DNA of 64,000 nucleotides, from positions 131,236-195,235 of the forward strand of contig NZ_NRQY01000002.1 of the NCBI RefSeq assembly GCF_003996855.1, written 5' to 3'. Positions 1-8,711 of this stretch are shown one piece after another. The first letter of the stretch is position 1, and every line of letters begins with the position of its first letter. Source of the DNA: Morganella morganii (GTDB lineage: Bacteria > Pseudomonadota > Gammaproteobacteria > Enterobacterales > Enterobacteriaceae). The notes under the pieces were generated by a model. It was not told the origin of the DNA and ran no database searches. It worked only from the letters and a program-made list of their open reading frames with translations. The translations under genes and the position numbers were made by a program.

Positions 1-77
1 CGAATGAAAGCAGCGGCCGGAATACTTTTTGTAAGTAAAATCACGCAAAGTGGTTCAGAATATAAATGGTGTAAAAT

Positions 78-443
78 ATGGATAATCAAAAACAAGCAGT
101 CAATGAAAACGCTCAAAATCCCCCGGATACGTTGCCGGGCGAAGCAACTGTCCGGAAGCTTCTGAGAATAACAATTATTTTTGCACTTGCAGCGGCAATA
201 TTCTGGATATTCAGTGCCTTCTATTATGCTGAAGCGTCTTATATGAATGAGTACATGAGAGGCGGGTTCACCTATAACGAAATGGGAGCTCTGCTGGGAT
301 ATCCTGAGAAGAAGGCTGAAGCTAAGCTCTATAGTGGTGTCACGTTTGTAGCCGGCGCAGTATTTTTTTGTTTCTGTGTTCGTGCACATCTTCAGTACCG
401 GAGATACCGGCGTCAGTTACACAGTGACAAATCTCTTACATAA
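78..443 (+). CDS. Small inner-membrane protein, unknown function
   Basis: I do not recognise this 121-residue protein. It has a polar N terminus (about residues 1-27), then two hydrophobic segments (about 30-50 and 88-102), the second followed by a basic Arg/Tyr-rich tail. This suggests two membrane spans with both ends in the cytoplasm. The stretch between them is polar and contains Tyr and Glu residues. No strong ribosome binding site is visible before the ATG. The nearest gene is a glycosyltransferase more than 300 bases downstream, so no operon partner suggests a role. The codon use and the membrane pattern make a real gene likely, but nothing supports a specific function. Confidence 0.6.
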   Translation: MDNQKQAVNENAQNPPDTLPGEATVRKLLRITIIFALAAAIFWIFSAFYYAEASYMNEYMRGGFTYNEMGALLGYPEKKAEAKLYSGVTFVAGAVFFCFCVRAHLQYRRYRRQLHSDKSLT

Positions 444-769
444 TTAGTCAGTGACATCTGTGAAATATTATTACACATTTTATATTCATAATCAGTCAGC
501 ATGGTATTAACGGCAAAGGAAACCCGGAAGCGGATAAATGGCCGTTACTACATGAATATAATAAATATCACATTATTAATTTATACAGATTAATCTGTAA
601 TACCTAATAAAAATACTTTACAATCAATAAGTGTGCTATTAATCAAATAAATTTTCAGACTGCACGGGTGCGAAAAAATTAAATTATTTATTTCGTATCC
701 TGTTTGTCTGTTTAATATTATCAGGATATAACAGAATATATCCCCAGTAAACCAAAAACAGGATGTCAT
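444..769. other. AT-rich intergenic region
   Basis: About 325 bases that are clearly richer in A+T than the flanking genes. I see no convincing coding sequence; a short minus-strand frame crossing the next gene's start looks like chance. The region presumably carries the promoter of the downstream glycosyltransferase. No clear terminator follows the upstream gene. Confidence 0.4.
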
Positions 770-1828
770 ATGACAGTATGGTTCACTACCGCAGATTGCC
801 CTGCTGTATGCTACGACCAAAACAGCGGCCTGATAGCGAACAGAGATATGTCTTTTTTCTCTTCACAGGCCGGTGTTTCTCCGCTCAGTTATACCTTTGA
901 TAATACGGACAACGTCTCTGACGTTATCACACGGGAAAAAATAAACTCGCTGTGTGCCCCTGTTTCTGCCGGAGACACCGTCATTGTTCAATATCCCACA
1001 TGGATGAACCGTGATTTTGAAGCATTATTTATTGCTGAACTACTGGCGATGCCCGGCGTAAAAGTCGCTCTGGTTCTCTGGGATGTTTTAATCTGGCTGT
1101 GGGATGACCGGGATCGGGATTTTACACAAGACGAAGAGTTTTTACTGATGAACCAGTGTGATCTTATTTTTTCCCCGAATGAAAAAATGTCAGCACGGCT
1201 GAAAGAAGACGGCGGTGTTAAAACACCGCTTATCAGCCTGGGGTTGTGGGATTATCAGATTGAAGGGCCGGTCAATCCGGATAAAAAATACCGCAGGGAA
1301 GTCACTTTTATCGGTAATTTACGTAAAACAGATTTCTCATCCTATGACGGAAAAACGATCATCACACTTATCGGTGATCCGGCAGGGCTGACTGAAACAG
1401 AAAAAGCAAAAGAAAACCTCAATGCAATAGGTACATCAAATAATAATATGCTGCTGGGAATGCTGAATGGCGGGTTTGGTCTGATGTCTTATCAGAATAA
1501 AAATAATGTGGCCGAAAAAAGATTCTTCCACGGAGCAGAACGCTATGGTCATTATAACAACCCGCTAAAATTATCACTTTATCTGGCGGCCGGTATTCCG
1601 GTCATTGTGGATAGCCACTCACCTCATGCAGAACTGATAAAAAGAGATAATCTGGGATTAGTCATTAATGATATTAATGACATTGATGAGCTGCTGGATA
1701 ATCTGACTGAACAAGACTATAACGTGATGGTTAAAAATGTCAGCCATTACTCGGCCAAATTAAGGGACGGATTTTTTACAAAAAATGCCTTAATGAAAGG
1801 TATCAGACATCTGACTGAAACAAACTGA
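770..1828 (+). CDS. GT-B type glycosyltransferase (galactofuranosyltransferase/Gtf3-like)
   Basis: A 352-residue soluble protein that resembles the sugar transferases found in polysaccharide and glycoprotein loci (galactofuranosyltransferase or Gtf3-type folds). The N-terminal half contains an acceptor-domain-like region with the segment VIVQYPTWMN (about 72-81). The C-terminal half has the nucleotide-sugar side of a GT-B fold, ending with the typical NPLKLSLYLAAGIPVIV stretch (about 264-280), followed by helices. Family knowledge says such enzymes transfer a sugar from a nucleotide donor to a glycan or protein acceptor in the cytoplasm. The start is supported by an AGGA about 8 bases upstream. 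It stands alone, with no other capsule or O-antigen genes nearby, so donor and acceptor cannot be named. Confidence 0.6.
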   Translation: MTVWFTTADCPAVCYDQNSGLIANRDMSFFSSQAGVSPLSYTFDNTDNVSDVITREKINSLCAPVSAGDTVIVQYPTWMNRDFEALFIAELLAMPGVKVALVLWDVLIWLWDDRDRDFTQDEEFLLMNQCDLIFSPNEKMSARLKEDGGVKTPLISLGLWDYQIEGPVNPDKKYRREVTFIGNLRKTDFSSYDGKTIITLIGDPAGLTETEKAKENLNAIGTSNNNMLLGMLNGGFGLMSYQNKNNVAEKRFFHGAERYGHYNNPLKLSLYLAAGIPVIVDSHSPHAELIKRDNLGLVINDINDIDELLDNLTEQDYNVMVKNVSHYSAKLRDGFFTKNALMKGIRHLTETN

Positions 1829-1992
1829 TCTGCCGTGTCCGCCTCAGGACACAATTAAAAAGCAATAACCGGAGTGTTCCGTTTCTTTTTTTCTTACATG
1901 ATAACTGCGGATATTTCGCCGGACAGCGAAGCGTTAATTTCTCTGTCCGCTAATATCCCCGGCGCAGCAGCCCGAATTATCAGGAGAACAAA

Positions 1993-2343
1993 ATGGACAC
2001 ACTTCAGCAGGTATTATATCGGTCATTACAAGCAGTTCAGACAGAATACACCCCGGCATTGACACAAAGCGGGCAATTACTGAATTTTGCGCCGTCACAA
2101 ATTCCGCAATTGCAGGATGACCTGCAATGCCTGTACGGAAAGCCGCTCCTGCGTTTTCCTGATCCGCAGGATATCAGCAGAAAACTGACCGTATTGCAGC
2201 GTCTGCGCCGGCAAATCCCCGCGCAGAACGGGATTTTATGGCAGCATTTCCGGAAGAATGCTGCGCCCGCAGATGATGCGCTGCTGACGGATGAGGTTCT
2301 TCGCTGGTTGTTTACGCATATCTCTGCCACCGGCCATACCTGA
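1993..2343 (+). CDS. Hypothetical 116-residue protein
   Basis: An unrecognised soluble protein rich in Leu, Gln and Arg, predicted mostly helical, with no signal peptide and no membrane span. The ATG is preceded by AGGAG at a good distance, the best ribosome binding site in this part of the window, so translation is credible. It lies between the glycosyltransferase and the convergent MarR gene and shares no obvious function with either. No domain could be named. Confidence 0.55.
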   Translation: MDTLQQVLYRSLQAVQTEYTPALTQSGQLLNFAPSQIPQLQDDLQCLYGKPLLRFPDPQDISRKLTVLQRLRRQIPAQNGILWQHFRKNAAPADDALLTDEVLRWLFTHISATGHT

Positions 2344-2416
2344 ATAAAGAACACCTTTTCTGTTCAGCAGAAAGCCGTGACAAACACAGACTCATCTGCT
2401 TCTTTATTTTCAGGAT

Positions 2417-2854
2417 TTACTGCTTTTCGTCAAACCAGGGCTGCTGAAATAACCGGATTATCAGTGCGAGATTCTCCTTCCCGACAGCAGCACCTATTTC
2501 ATCACATAATCCTGTTTTGATAGCTTCATAGGTGTCATAACATTGCTGCCCGCGCGGTGTCATTTTCACACCCTTTAGCTTTTTGCTGCCCTGAACATCA
2601 AAAATAGTAATCAACCCTTTCTCTTCCATCTGCCGGATGAATTTATGGATCGCCTGGCGGGAAATAGTTACCGTCGCGGAAATATCCGCCACGGATACCG
2701 GCCGGTCATACACCCTCGACAAAATGTACCACTCCGAATTACTCATGTGAATATCGCTGCGGGCATTCCAGAGTGCGTCAATCCGCTCGCGGAGCAATGT
2801 GTGCCGCTCACTGATAAGGTCTATAAAATCAAGGTCATTCAATGCAATTTTCAC
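2417..2854 (-). CDS. MarR-family transcriptional regulator
   Basis: A 145-residue winged-helix protein. The centre (about residues 37-100) holds the MarR DNA-binding unit: a helix-turn-helix VSVADISATVTISRQAIHKF, then the basic wing containing KKLKG before PRG. Dimerisation helices flank it on both sides. MarR proteins usually repress a neighbouring efflux gene and release DNA when a small ligand binds. Here the gene is divergent from an MFS exporter, and two GTCAAC-type palindromes lie between them, so autoregulation and control of the exporter are the natural reading. The start is a GTG preceded by AAGGGG. Confidence 0.88.
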   Translation of the reverse strand: MKIALNDLDFIDLISERHTLLRERIDALWNARSDIHMSNSEWYILSRVYDRPVSVADISATVTISRQAIHKFIRQMEEKGLITIFDVQGSKKLKGVKMTPRGQQCYDTYEAIKTGLCDEIGAAVGKENLALIIRLFQQPWFDEKQ

Positions 2855-2898
2855 GCGCTCACCCCTTTTCTTTTTGTGCAGTATACCAAAAACATAAC

Positions 2899-2913
2899 GT
2901 CAACTAAGTTGAC
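2899..2913. promoter_or_regulatory. Palindromic operator 1, probably MarR-type
   Basis: GTCAACTAAGTTGAC is a perfect 7+1+7 palindrome, 45 bases upstream of the MarR start. Size and symmetry suit a MarR dimer. A second copy lies 46 bases further on, before the exporter. Binding is inferred. Confidence 0.75.
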
Positions 2914-2944
2914 CATTATCTCAAAGTACGTTATTTTTTATTTA

Positions 2945-2959
2945 GTCAACTTGGTTGAT
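2945..2959. promoter_or_regulatory. Palindromic operator 2, probably MarR-type
   Basis: GTCAACTTGGTTGAT is an imperfect copy of the palindrome at 2899. It ends 18 bases before the exporter's GTG start, where a bound repressor would block transcription or early elongation of the exporter gene. Confidence 0.7.
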
Positions 2960-2977
2960 GAAATATAGGATAAGAAT

Positions 2978-4393
2978 GTGACAACAGAAGCAACAATACA
3001 GGTACGCCACCCGAAAATGATGCTGAGCGTACTGATGGCCGGGACATTTACCGGTCTGTTCGGGGAAACTGCATTAAATATGGCGCTCACCAATCTGATG
3101 AGCCAATTCTCTCTCTCCGCCGGTCAGGCACAGTGGCTGGTGACCGGTTATCTGCTGACACTGGCGGTATTTGTACCGGTATCTGCGTTTCTGGTGCGCT
3201 GGTTTAATACCAGGGTGCTGATCCTCACGGCGCTGTGTGTTTCGCTCGCCGGTTGCCTGATTGCCGCACTCTCACCCGGTTTTGCGGTGTTACTGCTCGG
3301 GCGGGTTATTCAGGCAATCGGTACCGGCGTGATATTGCCGGTGATGCTGAGTGCGGCATTATTAATTTTTCCGGTCTATCAGCGCGGAATGGTGATGGGA
3401 ATGGTGGGTATTGCGATTACCCTGGCACCGGCGCTGGGACCGACAATTTCCGGCTTTATTATCACCCTGTTCAGCTGGCATGCCATTTTCTGGCTCAGTG
3501 CGCTGGCCTACGCGGCCATCATTTTGCTTGCCGTGAAATCTATTGCGCCTATTGGTGATATCACCAGACCGCGTATTGATATCGTTTCTCTCCTGTTCTC
3601 CTCCGCCGGATTCAGCGGCATCATTTACGGGCTGGCTATCCTGGCGGAACACAGCCTGAGTGATCCCGCTGTCTGGGGTTCCCTGCTGGGCGGAATTCTT
3701 TGCCTCGGCATATTTGCCCGCCGCCAGACACACATGGCTATGCCGATGATCTCCCCGGATGTCTTCCGTAATCCGCTGTTTATTATTGGTCTGCTCATGA
3801 TGATCCTGAGCATGATGAGTGTGCTTGCCGCCGCGATTATCCTGCCGGTCTTCCTGAAAGATGTGCTGATGCTGAGTGCGGCACTGGCGGGGCTCCTGCT
3901 GTTGCCGAGCAATATTATCAATGTGGTGTTCTCACCGCTGATCGGCATCCTGTATAACCGGTTTGATTCACGCCCGTTTGTGGTCTGCGGCGCCCTGTTT
4001 ACGCTGATGAGTGCCGCACTGTTTTTGTATTCCGTCGGGGAAAATGCACCGGTATGGCAGATTGTCCTCGCTTTTATGCTCCTGTGCCTGGGTGTTACCT
4101 GTGTGATTATGCCTGCGCAGACCACGGCGATGAGTGCTCTGCCCGCCCGGTTGTATGCTGACGGCTCTGCGGTCTGGAATACCTTTTATCAGGTGGCGGG
4201 CGCGGTCGGTACAGCATCAGCCATTACCCTGATGTCTTTTTACCGCGATGCGGCATCAGCACAACAGACAGCAACCGCCGCACTGGCTTCAGGGATACAC
4301 GCCGTATTCTGGCTTATCCTGCTGCTTGGCCTGTTGTCACTGGTTTTCGTCTTCTTCCTGAAAAAACCGCATCCGCACCATGATGCGGCGTAA
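2978..4393 (+). CDS. MFS multidrug exporter, DHA2 (EmrB/QacA-like)
   Basis: A 471-residue, highly hydrophobic transporter with about 14 predicted spans, as in the drug:proton antiporter-2 branch. Motif A-like residues follow span 2 (LVRWFNTRVL, about 71-80). The span 4-5 region GMVGIAITLAPALGPTISG (about 140-158) matches motif C of antiporters. Such proteins expel toxic compounds in exchange for protons across the inner membrane. No EmrA-type adaptor gene accompanies it. Translation starts at GTG with AGGA 8 bases upstream; no in-frame ATG fits better. The divergent MarR gene and the two palindromes in front of this gene indicate repressor control. The substrate is unknown. Confidence 0.87.
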   Translation: MTTEATIQVRHPKMMLSVLMAGTFTGLFGETALNMALTNLMSQFSLSAGQAQWLVTGYLLTLAVFVPVSAFLVRWFNTRVLILTALCVSLAGCLIAALSPGFAVLLLGRVIQAIGTGVILPVMLSAALLIFPVYQRGMVMGMVGIAITLAPALGPTISGFIITLFSWHAIFWLSALAYAAIILLAVKSIAPIGDITRPRIDIVSLLFSSAGFSGIIYGLAILAEHSLSDPAVWGSLLGGILCLGIFARRQTHMAMPMISPDVFRNPLFIIGLLMMILSMMSVLAAAIILPVFLKDVLMLSAALAGLLLLPSNIINVVFSPLIGILYNRFDSRPFVVCGALFTLMSAALFLYSVGENAPVWQIVLAFMLLCLGVTCVIMPAQTTAMSALPARLYADGSAVWNTFYQVAGAVGTASAITLMSFYRDAASAQQTATAALASGIHAVFWLILLLGLLSLVFVFFLKKPHPHHDAA

Positions 4394-4413
4394 TCACCGG
4401 TATTAATCCTGAT

Positions 4414-4434
4414 GGCTGCTCCGGCAGCCTTTTT
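4414..4434 (+). terminator. Rho-independent terminator of the MFS gene
   Basis: GGCTGC-TCCG-GCAGCC forms a 6-bp GC-rich stem followed by five T, 20 bases after the exporter's stop codon. Confidence 0.75.
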
Positions 4435-4478
4435 CATTATTTATCACTGCCGTCATCCGCACACATGCCTTTTATGAC

Positions 4479-4497
4479 GGTAATAATTATCATTCAA
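4479..4497. promoter_or_regulatory. Fur box candidate before the siderophore receptor
   Basis: GGTAATAATTATCATTCAA matches 13 of 19 positions of the Fur consensus built on GATAAT/ATTATC repeats. It sits 15 bases before the receptor's start. Iron repression through Fur is the usual control of this family. Confidence 0.6.
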
Positions 4498-4511
4498 TGA
4501 GATATTGATTT

Positions 4512-6689
4512 ATGACTGCACTTTACCGCACTTCCCTGTTCCGGCTCTCTCTGGCCGCTTTACTGGTTGCCGGTGCCTGCCATGCTGCTGAAGATGAAAT
4601 CGTGGTAACTGCCGCACCGCCTGCCATCAGCCCGCTGGACAGTAACGGCACGTACCGCGCCACACACAGTGACAGCGCCACCAAAACAGCCACGCCGCTG
4701 AACAAAGTTCCCTCCTCGGTTTCGGTGATCAGCGAAGAAGAAATCACCGTCCGCAACCCCGCCACACTGAAACAGGCGCTGGGATACACTCCCGGGGTGG
4801 TGACCGGCACCTCCGGCAGTTCATCTGTTTTTGATAGCGTCATGATGCGCGGCTTCCATAATGTCAGCCAGAATATTTATCTGGATGGTCTGAAAGTTCA
4901 GGGGGATATGTATGCGGAGAGCCGGATGCTGCCGGAATTTATGCAGCGGATTGATGTGCTGAAAGGCCCCGCATCTGTGCTTTACGGGCAATCCAATCCG
5001 GGCGGCGTGGTCACCATGACATCCAAACGCCCGCAGATGACCCCGCTGCGGGAAATCCGCTTACAGGGAGGGAATCATCACCTGTGGCAGACGGGGTTTG
5101 ATCTCAGTGATGCCCTGAATGATGAAGAAACACAGGCGTACCGCCTGACGGGCACACTGCATGACCAGCATCAGCAGCAACAGGGAGAGCGGGAACGGTA
5201 TTATGCCTTGCAGGGTTCTTATCTCTGGCAGCCGGACGAAGCAACATCCCTGCTGCTTACCGCTCAGGCTATGAATGCCCCGCGCAACGGCTATTACGGC
5301 TGGCTGCCGCGTGAAGGGACGGTTGACAGCGGCGCCACCGGGAAATTATCGCCCGGTTTTAACGAAGGCGAGCCGAGCTATAACCGCTTTGAACGGCAGC
5401 AGCGGCTGATCGGCTGGCAGTTTGATCATACATTCAATGATAACTGGTCGCTGCATCAGGGATTGCGTTATCAGCGTATCAGCACTAACTGGCGTACCAT
5501 TTACGGCAGCGGATTGTGCAGCAGTAACCCGGCGGCCTGTTACGGCGTATCACCGCAAAATCTCTCATCAACGCTTGCCCGCAGCCATATCCGTAATGAT
5601 GAACGGCTGTCCGGCCTGGTGACCGATACCCATGTCATCCACAACATCAGCGGCCGCGGCTGGCACAATATCCTGATGACGGGTGTGGATTACTCACAAC
5701 TGCGCAACCGGATGACCAATGAGATGGGAGTTGCCGCACCGCTGGATCTGCGATCCCCGCAATACGGCAATCTGACAACACTACCGCTGGCAGACAGCAG
5801 CACGGTGAATAAAAATCATCAGACCGGGATTTATGCCCAGGATCAGCTTTTCCTGGATGACTGGACACTCACCCTCGGCGGCCGTTATGACGAAAATACC
5901 AGCAAATCCCGCAGCCACGATAATCTCAGCGGCACAGACAGCACACATCACCAGACGGACAGAGAATTCACCTGGCGCGGCGGTGTGAATTATCAGCTGC
6001 CTTATGGTTTCGCGCCTTATTTCAGCTACAGCGAATCATTTGAGCCGAGCACTGCGGCTACCGTCAGCGGAAAACCGCTGTCACCATCACGCGGAAAACA
6101 ATATGAAGCGGGACTGAAATACCTGCCGGACAATACTGCGCTGTCCGCCACACTCGCTGTGTATGAGCTGACCAAAGACAATAACCTGCACCGTGATCCC
6201 CTGAACCCGTTTTTCAGTGTTCAGGGCGGGAAAATCCGTTCGCGGGGGATTGAGCTGGAAACCAAAGCCGCGCTGACCTACAACTGGAATCTGATTGCCG
6301 GATACGCCTATACCGATACCCGTTTCCGTCAGCAGGAGGAGAATGCCAATCATCACCCTGCGATGGTACCGGCACATACCGCCTCATTATGGACAGATTA
6401 TACCTTTGACAGCACGCCGCTCAGCGGCCTGACTATCGGCGGCGGCGTACGTTATAACGGCAAAACACAGGGGGATGACGCCAACAGTTTCACCGTTCCG
6501 GCTTATACCGTGGCGGATATGATGCTGCGCTACCGGCTTGACAATCTTCCGGCACTTGAGGATGCGGAAATCGCGTTGAATATCAATAGCCTGTTCAATA
6601 AACATTATGTCTCCGCCTGTTTTACAGATGCGGCATGCAGTTGGGGTAATGACCGGCAGATAACCACCACACTGACGCTTCACTGGTAA
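4512..6689 (+). CDS. TonB-dependent siderophore receptor
   Basis: A 725-residue outer-membrane receptor. Residues 1-25 form a signal peptide ending CHA; a TonB box, DEIVVTAA, follows at about 28-35. The plug domain (about 60-165) contains VPSSVSVIS, MMRGF and the GPASVLYGQSNPGGVV signature. The rest is a 22-strand barrel that ends in the aromatic sequence LTLHW. The family imports ferric siderophores, driven by TonB-ExbBD. The plug signature places it with hydroxamate or mixed-type receptors (FhuA/FpvA/FoxA group), but the ligand cannot be told. No periplasmic binding protein or ABC permease is adjacent, so uptake across the inner membrane must use genes elsewhere. A Fur-like box precedes it. 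Confidence 0.9.
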   Translation: MTALYRTSLFRLSLAALLVAGACHAAEDEIVVTAAPPAISPLDSNGTYRATHSDSATKTATPLNKVPSSVSVISEEEITVRNPATLKQALGYTPGVVTGTSGSSSVFDSVMMRGFHNVSQNIYLDGLKVQGDMYAESRMLPEFMQRIDVLKGPASVLYGQSNPGGVVTMTSKRPQMTPLREIRLQGGNHHLWQTGFDLSDALNDEETQAYRLTGTLHDQHQQQQGERERYYALQGSYLWQPDEATSLLLTAQAMNAPRNGYYGWLPREGTVDSGATGKLSPGFNEGEPSYNRFERQQRLIGWQFDHTFNDNWSLHQGLRYQRISTNWRTIYGSGLCSSNPAACYGVSPQNLSSTLARSHIRNDERLSGLVTDTHVIHNISGRGWHNILMTGVDYSQLRNRMTNEMGVAAPLDLRSPQYGNLTTLPLADSSTVNKNHQTGIYAQDQLFLDDWTLTLGGRYDENTSKSRSHDNLSGTDSTHHQTDREFTWRGGVNYQLPYGFAPYFSYSESFEPSTAATVSGKPLSPSRGKQYEAGLKYLPDNTALSATLAVYELTKDNNLHRDPLNPFFSVQGGKIRSRGIELETKAALTYNWNLIAGYAYTDTRFRQQEENANHHPAMVPAHTASLWTDYTFDSTPLSGLTIGGGVRYNGKTQGDDANSFTVPAYTVADMMLRYRLDNLPALEDAEIALNINSLFNKHYVSACFTDAACSWGNDRQITTTLTLHW

Positions 6690-6696
6690 AAAGCAT

Positions 6697-6730
6697 AAAA
6701 AAGGGGATTCCGTATGACACCGGAATCCCC
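6697..6730 (-). terminator. Terminator of the amidohydrolase gene
   Basis: GGGGATTCCG and CGGAATCCCC form a perfect 10-bp stem with an 8-base loop. On the minus strand the stem is followed by six T, so it ends transcripts from the amidohydrolase. It may also help stop the convergent receptor transcript, although no T-run follows on the plus strand. Confidence 0.75.
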
Positions 6731-6782
6731 GAAAAGGCGGGATCACTAAGAGAGACCGCTGCCCGCCGCAGCGCACTGCAAA

Positions 6783-8255
6783 TCAGGCCTGTTTCATCGC
6801 CTGAGCAAAAAATTCATCACTGTAAGCCTGTGCAAAATGGAAAGATGCCATCCGCTCCGCCAGGCGGAAGAAAGCTTCCACTTCCTGTGCATTCAGGATT
6901 TTCCGGTCACGGATACCGGTTTCCAGTTCTGCCAGGGCGTTATGGGATAACCGTGTTACCTCAGGAAGATCAAAACCGGTTAATACGCCATTTTGTTTGC
7001 GGATCACACCATCAGCCAGCACAGTATCGACATCAGCGGTATGTGTCATCTGCACCACACTGCCTGCGGCGTGCACCGGTGCCACAAAGCCATCCCGGTG
7101 GCGGATAACAATAATGTCTGCTTTTTTCCCGGCAATCAGGGAGCCGATATCATTTTCCAGTCCCAGTACCTGTGCCGCGCCAAGCGTCGCCCAGTGCAGG
7201 GCTTCACGGATCGTCGGGGTAATTTCAAACGGCATCGTATCGCGCTGATGTACTTTCTCATTCGCCAGGGCCCGTTCGATTTGCAGCGCCATATTCATCT
7301 GAGTGAACAGGTCATCCGTTGTCACACCGGTGAAATCTGTGCCCAGCGCAAACGGTATCCCGAGTTCCGCACATGGCTGATAAGGCAGAAAGCCCATCCC
7401 CATCTGTAACTCACTGGACGGTGTGCTCGCCACATGGCCGCCGCTTTTGGCGATCAGTTTCCAGTCTTCGCCGGTCAGTCCGTTACTGTGAGCGTGGATA
7501 TGTCCCGGCAGTAATAAACCGTGGTCATCCAGTTCACGCAGGCCGCGCAGCAGAACCGAGGTTTTGGCCGCACCGGTATGTGAGGCGTGTTTCAGGCCGA
7601 GCATATCCGCCAGACGGATTTGTTTTGCTGATTCAGCAAACGGCACGGTACCCGGATCTGAAATCAGCATACCGGCAGCCAGACGATCCTGGTCACGGAA
7701 CAGGGTTTCTGAGATCTCGCGGGCGCAGTCACGCCGCGCCTCCATGGACGCAAACCCGGCGGGTTTAAAATCATAAACCTGCATACCGTAGCCGTAGATG
7801 CCCCGGATGCCGCTGGCTTTCATCGCGGCAACTGCATTAGCGGCGTGTTCCGGTGAATTAACACAATCATTCACCTCATAAACGGTTGTCGTACCGGCAT
7901 TCAGGGCGCTGATATTTCCGTTCAGGACAGCGGCGTACATGTTGTCTGCCGTCATCATTGCGCCGAATGCATGGAAGGTATTGATAAGAAATGCCGGTAA
8001 CGACTCTTCCGCAGAGACACCACGGAACAGTGCCATCCAGTTATGGCGGTGAGCATCGATCATGCCGGGAGTGACAATCGCCCCTTGTGCATCAATCACC
8101 TGCGCATCCGTATGATGATCAAATGCCTGTATATCGGTGCTGATTGCACTGATCCGGTTACCCTCGATCAGTATCGCACCATTGATAATATCGCCGGTGG
8201 CATCATCCATAGTGATGATTGTGCCGCCGCGAATGATTTTTTTATTGTTTTCCAT
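6783..8255 (-). CDS. Amidohydrolase-family (ATZ/TRZ, cytosine-deaminase-like) enzyme
   Basis: A 490-residue metal-dependent hydrolase. An N-terminal beta-sandwich part (RGGTIITMDDATG) leads to the HxH metal motif at about residues 69-71 in GMIDAHRHNW. Further metal ligands fit HIHAHSNGL in the middle of the barrel and GTDFTG before the C-terminal part, which ends with KKADIIVI, the usual return to the sandwich. Such enzymes hydrolyse amino or chloro groups on ring compounds, or ring amides; the substrate here is unknown. The ATG was chosen because AGAGAGG precedes it; a TTG eight codons earlier has no good binding site. A perfect inverted repeat lies just upstream. No pathway partner is adjacent. 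Confidence 0.8.
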   Translation of the reverse strand: MENNKKIIRGGTIITMDDATGDIINGAILIEGNRISAISTDIQAFDHHTDAQVIDAQGAIVTPGMIDAHRHNWMALFRGVSAEESLPAFLINTFHAFGAMMTADNMYAAVLNGNISALNAGTTTVYEVNDCVNSPEHAANAVAAMKASGIRGIYGYGMQVYDFKPAGFASMEARRDCAREISETLFRDQDRLAAGMLISDPGTVPFAESAKQIRLADMLGLKHASHTGAAKTSVLLRGLRELDDHGLLLPGHIHAHSNGLTGEDWKLIAKSGGHVASTPSSELQMGMGFLPYQPCAELGIPFALGTDFTGVTTDDLFTQMNMALQIERALANEKVHQRDTMPFEITPTIREALHWATLGAAQVLGLENDIGSLIAGKKADIIVIRHRDGFVAPVHAAGSVVQMTHTADVDTVLADGVIRKQNGVLTGFDLPEVTRLSHNALAELETGIRDRKILNAQEVEAFFRLAERMASFHFAQAYSDEFFAQAMKQA

Positions 8256-8280
8256 GCTGGCCTCTCTGGTTGATATCAAT

Positions 8281-8300
8281 AATGTACTTACCAGTACATT
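8281..8300. promoter_or_regulatory. Inverted repeat, candidate repressor operator
   Basis: AATGTACT-TACC-AGTACATT is a perfect 8+4+8 inverted repeat, 25 bases upstream of the amidohydrolase ATG. Its size suits a TetR- or GntR-type dimer. No regulator gene is adjacent, so the binder is unknown. Confidence 0.55.
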
Positions 8301-8301
8301 A

Positions 8302-8657
8302 CAATCTGATTATAAAATCAACCTGTAAATCGGCAGCATAAAATCCATATCATTGTCCCGGACAGGAACATGTTTATTCTCTTTTCCGGGATAAGAAAGA
8401 AAATAATTCTTACTTTTCAGCAAAATACCCCATCATTTTTGACAGACAAAAATGAGAAACCCGTGCATTTTTGTCTCACTTTTTATGCCATTCTCAAATA
8501 AAAACTCAGCACAAAACATCAACAACACACAAAGTAAAGGTCTTAAGCACTAAAAATATTACCGGAAAAGATCACGCCGGAAGAAAAATAACCATAACAA
8601 CCCACTGTTATTACTGCTGTTATCTGTAAATACTTATAAATAAATTTCATTAATTAA
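8302..8657. other. Intergenic region between amidohydrolase and chemoreceptor
   Basis: About 355 AT-rich bases between divergent genes. Apart from the flanking inverted repeat and the sigma-28 promoter I see no coding sequence, no strong hairpin and no repeat. Confidence 0.4.
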
Positions 8658-8684
8658 TAAAGTTTTCCCTATAGTTTCCGATAA
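8658..8684 (+). promoter_or_regulatory. Sigma-28 (FliA) promoter of the chemoreceptor
   Basis: TAAAGTTT, 11 bases, then TCCGATAA. The FliA consensus is TAAAGTTT-N11-GCCGATAA, so 15 of 16 positions match at the exact spacing. The element ends 27 bases before the coding start, which places the gene in the late flagellar regulon. Confidence 0.88.
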
Positions 8685-8711
8685 CCAGTCATTTACTGAG
8701 TATCCGGAGGA

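Noticed and set aside
590..820. Minus-strand 76-residue frame over the glycosyltransferase start
   Set aside because: Overlaps a better-supported gene, lies in AT-rich spacer, and has no binding site or family resemblance.
1874..2062. Plus-strand 62-residue frame before the 116-residue protein
   Set aside because: No ribosome binding site and it overlaps the start of the better-supported downstream gene in another frame.
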